From Henckelia pumila (Eukaryota > Streptophyta > Magnoliopsida > Lamiales > Gesneriaceae): a DNA stretch of 64,000 bases. A program made the translations under genes and the position numbers. Under the pieces are notes generated by a model. The model was given only the letters and a program-made list of their open reading frames with translations. It was not told the DNA's origin and did no database searches. Position 1 is the first letter of the stretch. Each line of letters starts with the position of its first letter. Positions 47,245 to 58,233 of the stretch are shown here, in pieces. The stretch spans positions 74,606,589 through 74,670,588 of the forward strand of contig NC_133121.1 of assembly GCF_033568475.1 (NCBI RefSeq). Reading direction: 5' to 3'.

Positions 47245-47697
47245 ATTCCTCCCCTCTAAGGAATAATTTCGTCCTCGAAATCGCATTCAATCTTACTACT
47301 GAATCTCGTAGACTGTAAAGCTGACTGAAGTAATTCTTACTTCAATTCTATGAGCTTTAGATATCTTTTCTGATATCTTATTTTCTTCTTCTTTCAGATC
47401 AAAATCTGTATTGATTATTATACTTAGCTCCGAATCTTAACGTCTTATGTTTCATCTGATTGAAGTTCACATGCAAGAGTTTAGCTGATGTTCTCAATCT
47501 TATACACAAGGATCAAATCTCATCTATCATATAAATCTATATAGAGTATACATCGATAGATTAGATTCCTAACTCCATCTATAATATTCACAAGGGTCAA
47601 TCATCAAATCACTTCTAGAATCTCTTTCTGAATCAGATATTGCTCCGGAAAGAACATTTCTCACTAAACTCTCTGTTCAAGATTCAAACTCTATATC
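47245..47697 (-). pseudogene. Gypsy 6 Pol 3' end and polypurine tract
   Basis: The minus strand shows the GAGGACGAAAT stretch and an AGAGGGGAGGAAT polypurine tract at about 47245-47257, right of the LTR, then decayed sequence in the position of the integrase C-terminus and chromodomain. I could not read a continuous frame. Gypsy 2 interrupts it at 47697. Confidence 0.65.
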
Positions 47698-49007
47698 TGT
47701 AGTGACCCGAAATTAATCAAGGTAATTAAGGAAATTAATTACTAAATTTTGCCTAAAATTATCCGAAGTGGATTGGAAGATCCGAAGCACGGATCGGAAG
47801 CTCCGATCTGGATCGGACGTTCCGTTGGAGGATCGGAGGTTCCGTTTTGGCTAGGGCTGGCATCATCACCGACGTCAACAAGATGACGTCACTGCTTACG
47901 CACGTGAGGTGACATCGGACATTCCGATGTCACGATCGGACGCTTCGTTCGCGATCGAACGTTCCGATGAGGGATCGAACGTTCCGATCGCCGTCTATAA
48001 GTAAGGGGTCCGAGCCCTCATTCTGTGCACCGATTTCCCCTCCTTTCCTCTGGTTTTCGAACCTTCTTACTTAGATCTACGGAGTTCTAGGCATCCTATT
48101 GGGAATCCGGAAGTTGCCTAGCGATCTCGGCATCGTAGCGGAGGTGTGCCTAGGTTTTGAGACGATTCTACACCAGCGGGCTGACGACGGACGAAGGTAT
48201 AATTTGGCTTCCTAAAAATATTTAGGAGTATGAAATAGCTTAGTTAAGACTTTTAGAGCGTTTATAATAATGCATGGACTTTTGCGTGTGTAGACGCAGT
48301 AGAGCAGACTTGTAGGCTTTGGACCTAGACGGGTGTGCTAGGAGTTAACCTGCAGTGTTAGAGGTACGTAAGTACTGATCGAGATATCCGACATGATATT
48401 TATACATATGTGTGTGATGCATGATGTATGTGCTGTATTGGCTACGTTTTACAGTTTTTAGCACATGCATATGTTTTTACGGAGACTGCATCGGGTATGA
48501 TGTGAGTCATGACAGTTTCTATCAGTCGAGGCGATTCTTCCTGAGGATTCGTGTCTTGGGAATATACGAGTACCACACGGAGTCGCTCTCTTGCCCGGTA
48601 CTGTGTATTCTAGGCGCCATGAGTAAAGTGATTTAACCCTGATTTTTAAAGTCATGTGCATGCTCATATTTGTATTTATATCATTGCTTCCGTATTGAGC
48701 GTAGTCGCTCACGCCATTTATGTTTCGTGTTTTGGGACACCTTGTGGCGGGTCAGGTCTAAGGCTGGACAGTCCCGGTGGTTCCCAGCAGGGTTGAGGTT
48801 GCTACCGTGCAGAGGTAGTTTGTTAGGGATTCTGATACCCTAATTTCGATTTGGTTGTATAAAGAATTATACACTGTTTCTATCGTCGGTTGTATTCTGC
48901 CGATTGGATTTGTTGTACTTTGGAATTATCCGCTATTTAACGCTTTAATTATTATTGCTTGCGCTAATCACTTTGATTAGGTAGTGGACCCGGGTAGGGT
49001 CGCTACA
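47698..49007 (+). repeat. Gypsy 2 5' LTR
   Basis: 1310 bp. Upstream of the TATA-like box (TATAAGTA, 47996-48003) lies a run of palindromes of the form CGGAAGCTCCG and CGGACGTTCCG (47770-47995). The other LTR has TATAAATA at the matching place. Confidence 0.93.
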
Positions 49008-49016
49008 TTGGTATCA
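49008..49016 (+). promoter_or_regulatory. Gypsy 2 primer site, truncated by deletion
   Basis: TTGGTATCA follows the LTR, but the expected continuation GAGC is missing and the sequence passes directly into protease-reverse transcriptase coding DNA. Confidence 0.8.
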
Positions 49017-52000
49017 TGGATGACTTTGATGGTATCATCGGGATTGATCTTCTGACTTCGTATCGAGTGGTAGTGGATTGCTACCAGAGATTTGTGCAGT
49101 TTTTCCCCGAGGCTGAGGATGCTTGGTATTTCTATGGTGAGGGAGCGCGACCCCTGATGCCAGTGGTTTCTGCTCTGAAAGCCCGACGTGCTTTAGAGTC
49201 TGGCGAGGAAGGCTACCTGATCTATGCGATTGATGCATCCTTAGAGGGTCCGGACATGGAGGAGATACCAGTAGTCAGTGAGTTCCCGGATGTGTTTCCC
49301 GACGAGATTCCAGGGTTACCACCTGTGCGAGAGATCGAGTTTGGCATTGACTTGTTGCCAGGGACAGCGGTGATTTCCCGAGCACCGTACCGATTAGCTC
49401 CATCTGAGATGCGAGAGTTGCAGCAGCAGTTTCAGGATCTTCTTGATAAGGGATACATTCGACCCAGTGTTTCACCTTGGGGAGCCCCAATTCTATTCGT
49501 CAAGAAGAAGGATGGTTCGATGCGTTTGTGCATTGACTATCGTCAATTGAACAAAGTGACAGTAAAGAACAAGTATCCTCTTCCGCGGATTGATGATCTG
49601 TTTGATCAATTGCAGGGTACTACTGTCTATTCCAAGATCGACTTGCGTTCTGGGTATCATCAGTTGCGAGTTAGAGACGAGGATGTTTCGAAGACAGCAT
49701 TTCGTACTCAATATGGGCACTATGAGTTTTTAGTGATGTCATTTGGTCTGACGAATGCTCCAGCTGTTTTCATGGATTTGATGAACAGGGTTTTCCGAGA
49801 GCTCTTGGATAAGTTCGTTGTAGTGTTCATCGATGACATCCTTGTGTATTCTCGTAGCATGGATGAGCATGCCTTTCATCTTCGTACTGTTTTACAGACC
49901 TTGCGAGAGCATCAGTTGTATGCTAAGCTCAGCAAGTGTGACTTCTGGATTGACCGAGTTGTGTTCCTTGGTCATGTCATTTCTAGAGATGGAGTATCAG
50001 TGGATTCTAGCAAGACAGAGGCTATTCTTAATTTGTCGCGCCCGATGACAGCATCTGAGATTCGTAGTTTCTTGGGTTTGGCCGGATACTTCCGTCGATT
50101 CATGGAGAATTTCTCTCAGATAGCCAGGCCTTTGACACAGTTGACGCGAAAGGATGTTTCTTTTGAGTGGTCTTCCGCGTGTGAAGACAGTTTTCGTGAG
50201 TTGAGACGTCGATTGACGACTGCTCCAGTACTATCCTTGCCGACTTGATCTGGTGGTTTCGTAGTCCACACCGATGCTTCTCTTCAGGGTTTGGGGTGTG
50301 TGTTGACTCAAAATGGGCATGTGATTGCCTATGCCTCCAGGCAACTAAAGACTCACGAGGGGAATTATCCCGTACATGATCTAGAGCTTGGAGCCGTTTT
50401 CTTTGCTCTGAAGATATGGAGTCATTATTTGTACGGTAAACGATTCCAGATTTTTACTGATCATAAGAGTTTGAAGTACCTGTTCACTCAGGCAGAGTTG
50501 AACATGCGACAGCGCCGTTGGATGGACTTGCTGAAGGACTATGATTGCAAAATCAATTACCATCCATGATTTTCTAATCCGGTTGCTGATGCGCTTAGTC
50601 GCAAGATTTATTTGAGTTCCTTTCGTACCAGTGCAGTGTCACGAATGGTCGAAGAGTGTTGTTCCTTGGGTTTTACTTTCCGTCATAAGAAGGAACAACA
50701 GGGAGTTCGTGTTGCATCTGTGCTTGCCGAGCCAGACTTTTATAGACGTATTCGTGAGGCACAGGGTGCTGATCCCAAGATTCAGAGATTAGCCCGATTC
50801 ACTGAGGGTGAGAATTCAGCTGGTTTCCATTTTCAGGCGGATGGTTTGTTGTGTCTTTCTGGCCGTGTGGTTGTGCTTGACGATTCCACACTTAGAGACG
50901 AGATCTTATCGCAAGCTCATCATAGTAGGTTCTCAGTACATCCTGGCAGCATGAAGATGTACAAGGATCTACGAACTCGATTTTGGTGGAAAGGAATGAA
51001 GCGCAGCGTTTATCAGTTTGTTTCCCGATGCTCTGTGTGTCAGCAGGTCAAGGCAGAGTATCATCGACCCGGAGGTCTACTTCATAATCTCGATATTCCT
51101 GAGTGGAAGTGGAAGCATGTGACGATGGACTTTGTCACCCACTTGCCTATGTCTTCCAGGAATTGCGACGCGATTTGGGTTGTTGTTGACCGATTGTCGA
51201 AATCCGCGCATTTCTTACCATATAACCGGGATTTCACCTTCGACAGGATGGCACGGCTGTATGTGCAAGAGATTGTCCGTTTGCATGGTATTCCACTGAG
51301 TATTGTGAGCGACAGAGATCCTCGTTTCACCTCAAGATTTTGGGGGAGTTTTCAGCGTGCTCTTGGTACCACTTTGAGTTTGAGCACAACGTATCATCCA
51401 GAGACTGATGGAGAATCGGAGAGGACTATCCGTACTCTCGAGGACATGCTTCGAGCTACCGTAATGGATTTTGGCCCAGCATGGCACGATCATTTGCCAT
51501 TGGTGGAGTTCGCTTATAACAATAGCTACCATAGCAGCATTGGCATGGCACCATTTGAGGCTCTTTATGGACGTCGTTGTCGTACACCTTTGTTTTGGGA
51601 CGAGGTTGGTGAGCGGCAGGTGGAGGGTCCTCAGATGATTCAGCAGATGACTAATGCAGTAGAATTGATCCGACGCAGGATTAAGGCATCCCACGATCGA
51701 CAGGCTAGCTACGCGAACACTCACCACAGGCCAATTCATTTTGAAGAAAGAGAGTATGTATTCTTGCGTGTATCACCTTTCCGGAAGGTGATGAGGTTTG
51801 GTCTCAAGGGTAAGTTATCACCAAGATTTATTGGTCCTTTCGAGATTCTCAAGAAAGTTGGAGACGTGGCTTATCGTCTAGCCTTGCCACCGAATCTTTC
51901 GAAGATTCATGATGTGTTTCACGTGTCTTTGTTGAGACAGTACGTGGCAGATCAGTCCCACATCTTGCGTCCGACTGAGGTGCAACTAGACCATTGGTGA
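49016..52000 (+). pseudogene. Gypsy 2 Pol (reverse transcriptase, RNase H, integrase), disabled
   Basis: Begins at the deletion point with [16 protein letters not shown], the end of the protease region, so Gag and the protease DTG are absent. Reverse transcriptase ([12 protein letters not shown]), RNase H ([17 protein letters not shown]) and integrase follow in one frame. The integrase keeps its zinc region (CSVCQQVK) and catalytic MDFV, SDRDPRF and GESERTIR. In-frame TGA codons at 50246-50248 and 50567-50569 interrupt it between conserved blocks (LPT.SGGFVV and YHP.FSNPVADALSRK). The frame ends early at 52000 because a deletion and frameshift near 51985-51990 remove the linker before the chromodomain. 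The ATG at 49016 is incidental. Confidence 0.93.
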
Positions 52001-52086
52001 TGGTACAGTGGCAACGCAGAGGTACAGAGGAAGCTACTTGGGAGTTGGAGAGTCGGATGGTAGCCGAGCACCCCGAGTTGTTTTAA
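51990..52086 (+). pseudogene. Gypsy 2 chromodomain tail, out of frame
   Basis: In another frame from the integrase, this reads PLVMVQWQRRGTEEATWELE and ends HPELF with a stop at 52084-52086. It matches the gypsy 1 tail (KVQWSHHGVEEATWETE). Roughly 25-30 codons before it are missing compared with gypsy 1. Confidence 0.82.
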
Positions 52087-52193
52087 GATTTTGTACTCTG
52101 TTGTATCGAATGTATATTGTTCAGTTGTAATAAGAGCATTGATTTTGCGTACTATGTTTTCCTTAAGATGTAATTTCGAGGATGAAATTTCTT

Positions 52194-52206
52194 AAGTGGG
52201 GGATAA
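52194..52206 (+). promoter_or_regulatory. Gypsy 2 polypurine tract
   Basis: AAGTGGGGGATAA directly before the 3' LTR. Confidence 0.88.
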
Positions 52207-53514
52207 TGTAGTGACCCGCAATTAATCAAGGTAATTAAGGAAATTAATTACTAAATTTTGCCTAAAATTATTCGAAGTGGATCGGAAGCTCCGAAGCATG
52301 GATCGGAAGCTCCGATCTGGATCGGATGTTCCGTTGGAGGATCGGAGGTTCCGTTCTGGCTAGGGCTGGCGTCATCACCGATGTCAGCAAGATGACGTCA
52401 CTGTTTACGCACGTGAGGTGACATCGGACATTCCGATGTCACGATCGGACACTCCATTTGCAATCGGACGTTCCGATGAGGGATCAGACATTTCGATCGT
52501 CGTCTATAAATAAGGGGTCCGAGCCCCCATTCTGTGCACCGATTTCCCATCCTTACCTCTGGTTTTCGAACCTTCTTACTTAGATCTACGGAGTTCTAGG
52601 CATCCTATTGGGAATCCGGAAGTTGCCTAGCGATCTCGGCATCGTAGCGGAGGTGTGCCTAGGTTTTGAGACGATTCTACACCAGCGGGCTGACGACGGA
52701 CGAAGGTATAATTTGGCTTTCTAAAAATATTTAGGAGTATGAAATATCTTAGTTAAGTCTTTTAGAGCGTTTATAGTAATGCATAGACTTTTGCATGTGT
52801 AGACGCAGTAGAGCAGACTTGTAGGCTTTGGACCTAGACGGGTGTGCTAGGAGTTGACCTGCAGTGTTAGAGGTACGTAAGTACTGACCGAGATAGCCGG
52901 CATGATATTTATACATATGTGTGTGATGCATGATGTATGTGCTGTATTGGCTATGTTTTACTATTTTTAGCACATGCATATGTTTTTACGGAGACTGCAT
53001 CGGGTATGATGTGAGTCATGACAGTTTCTATCAGTCGAGGCGATTCTTCTTGAGGATTCGTGTCTTGGGAATATACGAGTACCACGCGGAGTCGCTCTCT
53101 TGCCCGGTACTGTGTATTCCAGGCGTCATGAGTAAAGTGATTTAACCCTGATTTTTAAAGTCATGTGCATGCTCATATTTGTATTTATATCATTGCTTCC
53201 GTATTGAGCGTAGTCGCTCACGCCCTTTATGTTTCATGTTTTGGCACCTTGTGGCGGGTAAGGTCTGAGGCTGGATAGTTCCGGTGGTTCCCAGCAGGGT
53301 TGAGGTTGCTACCGTGCAGAGGTAGTTTGTTAGGGATTCTGATACCCTAATTTCGATTTGGTTGTATAAAGAATTATACACTGTTTCTATCGTCGGTTGT
53401 ATTCTGTCAATTGGATTTGTTGTACTTTGGAATTATCCGCTATTTAACGCTTTAATTATTATTGTTTGCGCTAATCACTCTGATTAGGTAGTGGATCCGG
53501 GTAGGGTCACTACA
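52207..53514 (+). repeat. Gypsy 2 3' LTR
   Basis: 1308 bp, a few percent different from the 5' LTR by eye and mostly by transitions. Palindrome cluster at 52279-52505; TATAAATA at 52505-52512. Confidence 0.93.
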
Positions 53515-54880
53515 ATATCTGTCATTCAATTTCTAACTTTGTCTACTCTGCTCTGTTCTTATTCGGTATGGATCAATTTTCATATTCTCTGTTTGTTGTC
53601 AAACAAAATCTGATATGATCACCGATACTTCTACAATACCGTCTCAACACAAAGAAATTATGTTTTTCTTCTCATATTATAATCAAAAACACAATCTCTA
53701 TATCTATCAAATAACTGTTACACGAATCATAATAAGCAAGTGGCAAAAATCTGTCAGCTAGTACCGAATCTAGTACTATAGTTCTGAGCATGTCCTTAAA
53801 AATCTGGATAGTCATATCAGACAATCCATCGAGCGAAGAATGATATAATGCAATCGCATACTACCAAACACTCAGAACCTCTAAAAGTCGATGCTAGACA
53901 CTATCAGTTCAATCTAAAGTCTCTATCTCGGCAATAAATTTAAATAATTCCTGTAATTTTATCATACCACTAACTGCTTAACAGTTATCAAACCCATATC
54001 TGTATTATAGCTAATACATCATTTTTTTGAATCTATTAAAATATACTTCAATATAAATCTCAAACTCGTGACAATTTGAGTAATTTCGAACTAGAATCTT
54101 TCAAAAAAAATCTATTCTTGTTTCGACTCTTGAGTTGCTAAACGGTTTCATAGATCATTCGGTCTCTTCTTTTCTGAAAATGTAGGTATCTGAAATTCAA
54201 TTCTGTCATATCGTCTTCCATTTTCTTTCACAAATACTGACTTTCAAGTAATTCATACACAATTTCCAAACAACTGAATGGGCATATAATCTGTTGTAGT
54301 TTGCCTTTTCCAGAATTTGATATCTCATGTCTAGATTATCTGGCACAATCAAACAATTATTCATCTCAAAATCCATTAACTCTGATCTGCTATCTTGTCT
54401 CATATCTCAATCTAGCATTCTTAATCGAATTCTAATCGCTTGATCTAAAATCAATGTTGCTTTCATCTTTCCAAACTAATAATGTAGTTTGGATTGCAAC
54501 AATCCTGATTATTTGAGTATCTGTCTAGAAACTCAAGTACAAACAAATCTTTAATCAGTCGATCAAGCATTCATCTAAATTTTTTCTTTTGGTTTCTCAA
54601 GTTCTGGAAAAATAATACAATCAATCCATAACTCATGCTGGTACTCTGAATCAAAATTTCTATCAGTTACGAGCCAAAAACATCAAAATTTACCAAATTT
54701 ATACACCAAATAATCAACGACTCTTGAAATTCATAATCAAAGAAACTCACTCAAGTCAAGGTCATCCAAAGATCAAATATTCTGAATGACAAAATCTGCC
54801 AAGTGAAAACAACTCACTTTCATCTCAAATTTAAGCGAGTGAATCAAATCAGACTCTAACAAAAAATTAAGAGTCAATCA
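53515..54880 (-). pseudogene. Gypsy 6 Pol remnant: RNase H and integrase
   Basis: Strongly decayed minus-strand Pol, recognised by comparison with gypsy 1. The clearest block is at about 54206-54403, where VPDNLDMRYQILEKANYN aligns with [19 protein letters not shown] and leads into the integrase zinc region (KLCMNYLK for KMYNDLKS). To the right are remnants of the ALSRK motif (about 54540-54570), the [10 protein letters not shown] region (about 54620-54660) and YGE.FE.F (about 54690). The distance from integrase start to polypurine tract, skipping gypsy 2, is about 1.25 kb, close to gypsy 1. The right boundary is uncertain. Confidence 0.75.
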
Positions 54881-55250
54881 AGATTATATGAATCTAGGAG
54901 GTGCTCGAAGATTCATATTGATCCAAGATTTGCTCCGTAATTTGCTTTCAAGAATTGAAGGGTTCGGGATCCATGAAAATTTAGTTGGAGATCATGGAAA
55001 TAATTTGGGAGACTATTATGATATTTTACAAGACCAAAAGGATCAATAAAGTTAAGGAAATATTGTAGAAAATGCAAAAACACAAGGCTGGGTTCAAAGG
55101 CTCTGCGTGCCCGTGCCGTCCAACTCGCGCGCCCGCGCCACACAAGGATTTTTATGGATTCATTTACGTGAGTGATGTGCGCTCGCGTGGCTCAATCTGC
55201 GCACCCGCGCCTGTCGACAAAACATGCACTTTGGCATGTAGTGTGTGTGC
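54881..55250. other. Unassigned sequence before the 5S array
   Basis: No credible gene. It contains a GC-rich palindromic patch (about 55100-55210, with CGCGCGCCCGCG and GCGCACCCGCGCC) similar in style to those in the gypsy LTRs, so it may be the end of another LTR. I could not find both termini or a TSD. Confidence 0.4.
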
Positions 55251-55549
55251 CAGGAGCTTCAGCCTGCTCACGTAAAGCACGTCTCGATACCTACAGCGCG
55301 CATCTCGTTCAAAAAGAGACGGAGACGCTCAAATTCCAACATGGAGATGGAATTTCGGGGCGTTTTTCCCCGTATGGCACGTTGGGACCCACCGAAGAGG
55401 CTCGAGTCCCCCAATTTTCATGTTCACGTCGTGTCATTCAGTCTATCGCATCTTTTCTATCCGCGGATTGGACTAAAAGAGTCGGGAATAGGACAGGGAG
55501 GAATCGGAATAACAAGAAGTACGAGTAAGAAAAAAAAATTAATGAAAAA

Positions 55550-55668
55550 GGGGTGCAACACGAGAACTTCCCAGAGGGTCACCCATCCTAGTCATGCTAT
55601 CGCCCAAGCATGCTTAACTTCGGAGTTTTGATGGGATCCGTTGCATTAGTGCTGGTATGATCACACCG
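55550..55668 (-). rRNA. 5S rRNA copy 1, diverged
   Basis: About 119 nt. The minus strand reads GGTGTGATCATACCAGC to the conserved GATGGGTGACC and TCGTGTTGCACCCC. Differences from the usual plant sequence include changes near GCGATAGCATGAC. Box C looks intact. It may not be functional. Confidence 0.85.
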
Positions 55669-56069
55669 AAAAGTTAATGAATTATTTATTGTTTTGTCTC
55701 TCGAATTGCGGATCGGTGGAACAGGCGATGCACTTTCAAATGGACATAACTTATGGCCGGCTGAGAGTTACGAGAGCTTCAGCCTGCTCACGCAAAGCTC
55801 GTCTGGATACCTACAACGCGCATCTCGGTCAAGGAGACGGAGACGCTCAAATTCCAACCCGGAGATGAACTTTTGGGGCATTTTTCCCGTAGGTCATGAT
55901 GGGACCAACCGAAGCGGCCCGCGTCACCCAGATCGCACGTTCACGTCGTGTCATTCAGCCGATTGCATCTTTTCTATCCGCGGATTGGACTGAAAGAGTC
56001 GGGAATAGGACAACGAGGAATCGAAAGAACAAGAAGAACGTGTAAGAAAAAAAAAGAAATTAATGAAAA

Positions 56070-56167
56070 GGAGTGCCACATGAGGCCTTCCCAGGGGGAC
56101 GCCCAGGCACGCTTAACTTCGGAGTTCTGAGGGGATCCGGTGCATTAGTGCTGGTATGATCGCACCC
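56070..56167 (-). pseudogene. 5S rRNA copy 2, internal deletion
   Basis: Only about 98 nt. A deletion of about 20 nt between the CCCAGG block and box A removes most of box C, part of the internal promoter, so it should not be transcribed. Confidence 0.88.
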
Positions 56168-56566
56168 AATAGTGGATGAATTCTTTATTATTTTGTCTCT
56201 CAAATTGCGGATCGGAGGAACAAGCGCTGCACTTTCAAACGGACATAACTTTCGGTCGGCTGAGAGTTACGGGAGCTTCAGCCTACTCACGCGAAGCTAG
56301 TCTCGATACCTACAGCACGCATCTCAGTCAAAGAGACAGAGACGCTAAAACTCCAACCCGAAGATGGACTTTCAGGGCGTTTTTCCCATAGGGCACGATG
56401 GGACCCACCGAAGCGGCCTACATCACCCAGATCGCACGTTCACGTTGTGTCATTAAGTCTATTGCATCTTTTCTCTCCGCGGATTTGACTGAAAGAGTCA
56501 AAAATAATATAAGGAGGAATCGAAAGAACAAGAAGTACGAGTAAGAAAAAAAAAATTAATGAAAAA

Positions 56567-56685
56567 GGGTTTCCACACAAGGACTTCCCAGTGGGTCATT
56601 CATCCTAGAACTGCTCTCGCCCAAGCACGCTTAACTTTGGAGTTCTGATGGGATACGGTGCATTAGTGCTGGTATGATCGCACCC
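56567..56685 (-). rRNA. 5S rRNA copy 3, diverged
   Basis: About 119 nt. Ends are changed (TGTGGAAACCC instead of GTTGCACCCC) and box C is altered (GATGAATGACC). Box A region close to consensus. Confidence 0.82.
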
Positions 56686-57087
56686 AACAGTGAATGAATT
56701 CTTTATTGTTTTGTCTCTCAAATTGCAGATCGGAGGAACAAGCGCTGCACTTTCAAACGGACATAACATTCGGCCGGCTGAGAGTTACGAGAGATTCAGC
56801 TTGCTCCCGCAAAGCTCGACTCGATACATTCAGCGTGCATCTCGGACTAAGAGACAGAGACGCTCAAATTCCATCCCGGAGATGGACTTTCGGGGCGTTT
56901 TTCCCGTAAGACGCATTGGGACCCACCGAAGCGACCCGCGTCACCCAGATCGCACGTTCATGTCGTGTCATTCAGTCTATCGCATCTTTTCAATTCGTGG
57001 ATTGGACTAAAAGAGTCGGGAATAGGACAACGAGAAATCGAAAGAACAAGAAGTATGAGTAACAAAAAAATAAAAATTAATGAAAAA

Positions 57088-57206
57088 GGGGTGCAATACG
57101 AGGACTTCCCGCGGGGTCACCCAACCAAGTACTGCTCTCGCCCAAGCACGCGTAACTTCGGAGTTCTAATGGGATCCGGTGCATTAGTGTTGGTATGATC
57201 GCACCC
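57088..57206 (-). rRNA. 5S rRNA copy 4, diverged
   Basis: About 119 nt. It keeps GGGTGCGATCATACCA; box A has one change (TTACGCGTGC for TTAAGCGTGC) and box C one (GGTTGGGTGACC). Confidence 0.83.
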
Positions 57207-57607
57207 AAAAGTGAATGAATTCTTTATTGTTTTGTCTCTCGAATTGCGGATCGGAGAAACAGGCGCAGCACTTTTAAACGGACATAACTTTCGGCCGGCT
57301 GAGAGTTACATAAGCTTCAGCCTGCTCACGCAAAGCTCGTTTCGATACCTACAGCACGCATCTCGGTCCAAGAGATGGAGACGCTCAAATTCCAACCCGG
57401 AGATGGACTTTCGGGGCGTTTTTCCCATAGGGCACGTTGGGACCCATCAAAGCATCCCACATCACCCAGATCGCACGTTCACGTCTTGTCATTCAATCTA
57501 TTGCATCTTTTCTATCCGCAGATTGAACTGAAAGAGTCGGGAATAGTAATGCGAGGAATTGTAATAACCAGAAGTACGAGTAAGAAAAATTAGAAATTAA
57601 TGAAAAA

Positions 57608-57726
57608 GGGGTGCAACACGAGAACTTCCCAGAGGGGCACCCATTCTAGTACTGCTCTCGCCCAAACAAGCTTAACTTTGGAGTTCTGATGGGATCCGAT
57701 GCATTAGTGCTGGTATGATTGCACCC
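57608..57726 (-). rRNA. 5S rRNA copy 5, diverged
   Basis: About 119 nt. The gene and both neighbours in the array share transitions in box A (AAGCTTGTTTGGGC) and in the 5' GGGTGCAATC, consistent with loss of constraint. Confidence 0.83.
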
Positions 57727-58127
57727 AAAAGTGAATGAATTATTTTTTGTTTTGTCTCTCGAATTGCGGATAGGAGAAACAGGCGCAGCACTTTCAAACG
57801 GACATAACTTTTGGCCAGCTGAGAGTTACGGGAGCTTCAGCGTGCTCATGCAAAGCTCGTCTAAATACCTACAGCGCGCATCTCGGTCAAAGAGATGGAG
57901 ACGCTCAAATTCCAACCCGGAGATGGACTTTCGGGGCATTTTTCCCGTAGGGCACATTGGGATCCATCGAAGCGGCCCGCGTCACCCAGATCGCACGTTC
58001 ACGTCGTGTCATTCAATCTATTGCATCTTTTCTATCCGCGGATTGGATTGCAAGAGTCGGGAATAGTATAGCGAGGAATTGTAATAACCAGAAGTACGAG
58101 TAAGGAAAAAAAGAAATTAATGAAAAA

Positions 58128-58233
58128 GGGGTGCAACACGAGGATTTCCCAGAGGGGCACCCATCCTAGTACTGCTCTCGCCCAAACATTCTTAACTTCG
58201 GAGTTCAGATGGGATCCGATGCATTAGTGCTGG
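58128..58233 (-). pseudogene. 5S rRNA copy 6, 5' end cut by copia F
   Basis: The last unit lacks its first 13 or so nucleotides because a copia LTR (TGTTGGAACACGG) begins at 58234, after ACCAGC on the minus strand. The insertion lies inside the 5S gene. Confidence 0.9.

Larger units (their letters stand above)
47698..53514 (+). mobile_element. Gypsy 2, internally deleted Ty3/gypsy element
   Basis: A 5817-bp plus-strand element with LTRs at 47698-49007 and 52207-53514 and ATATC on both sides (47693-47697 and 53515-53519). Its LTR ends are inverted repeats (TGTAGTGACCC and GGGTCACTACA). The body lacks gag and most of the protease. Its LTR family is that of gypsy 3. Confidence 0.95.
55251..58233 (-). 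repeat. 5S rDNA tandem array, six decayed units of about 520 bp
   Basis: Six 5S-like genes on the minus strand spaced 499-521 bp apart, each followed by a spacer of about 400 bp that is also conserved. T runs follow each gene on the minus strand, as expected for Pol III termination. Units differ from each other in box A and box C, so this looks like a degenerating edge or relic of a 5S locus. The left end starts mid-spacer; the right end is broken by copia F. Confidence 0.93.

Noticed and set aside
55172-58066. A repeated family of about 100-residue proteins (frames at 55694, 56690, 57211, 57719 and others)
   Set aside because: They fall in the 5S spacers and repeat only because the spacer is tandemly repeated. 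Frames change between units, and no coding conservation is seen.
55251-58233. CRISPR-like array because of regular repeats
   Set aside because: The repeat unit is about 520 bp and contains 5S rRNA sequence; this is a plant genome.
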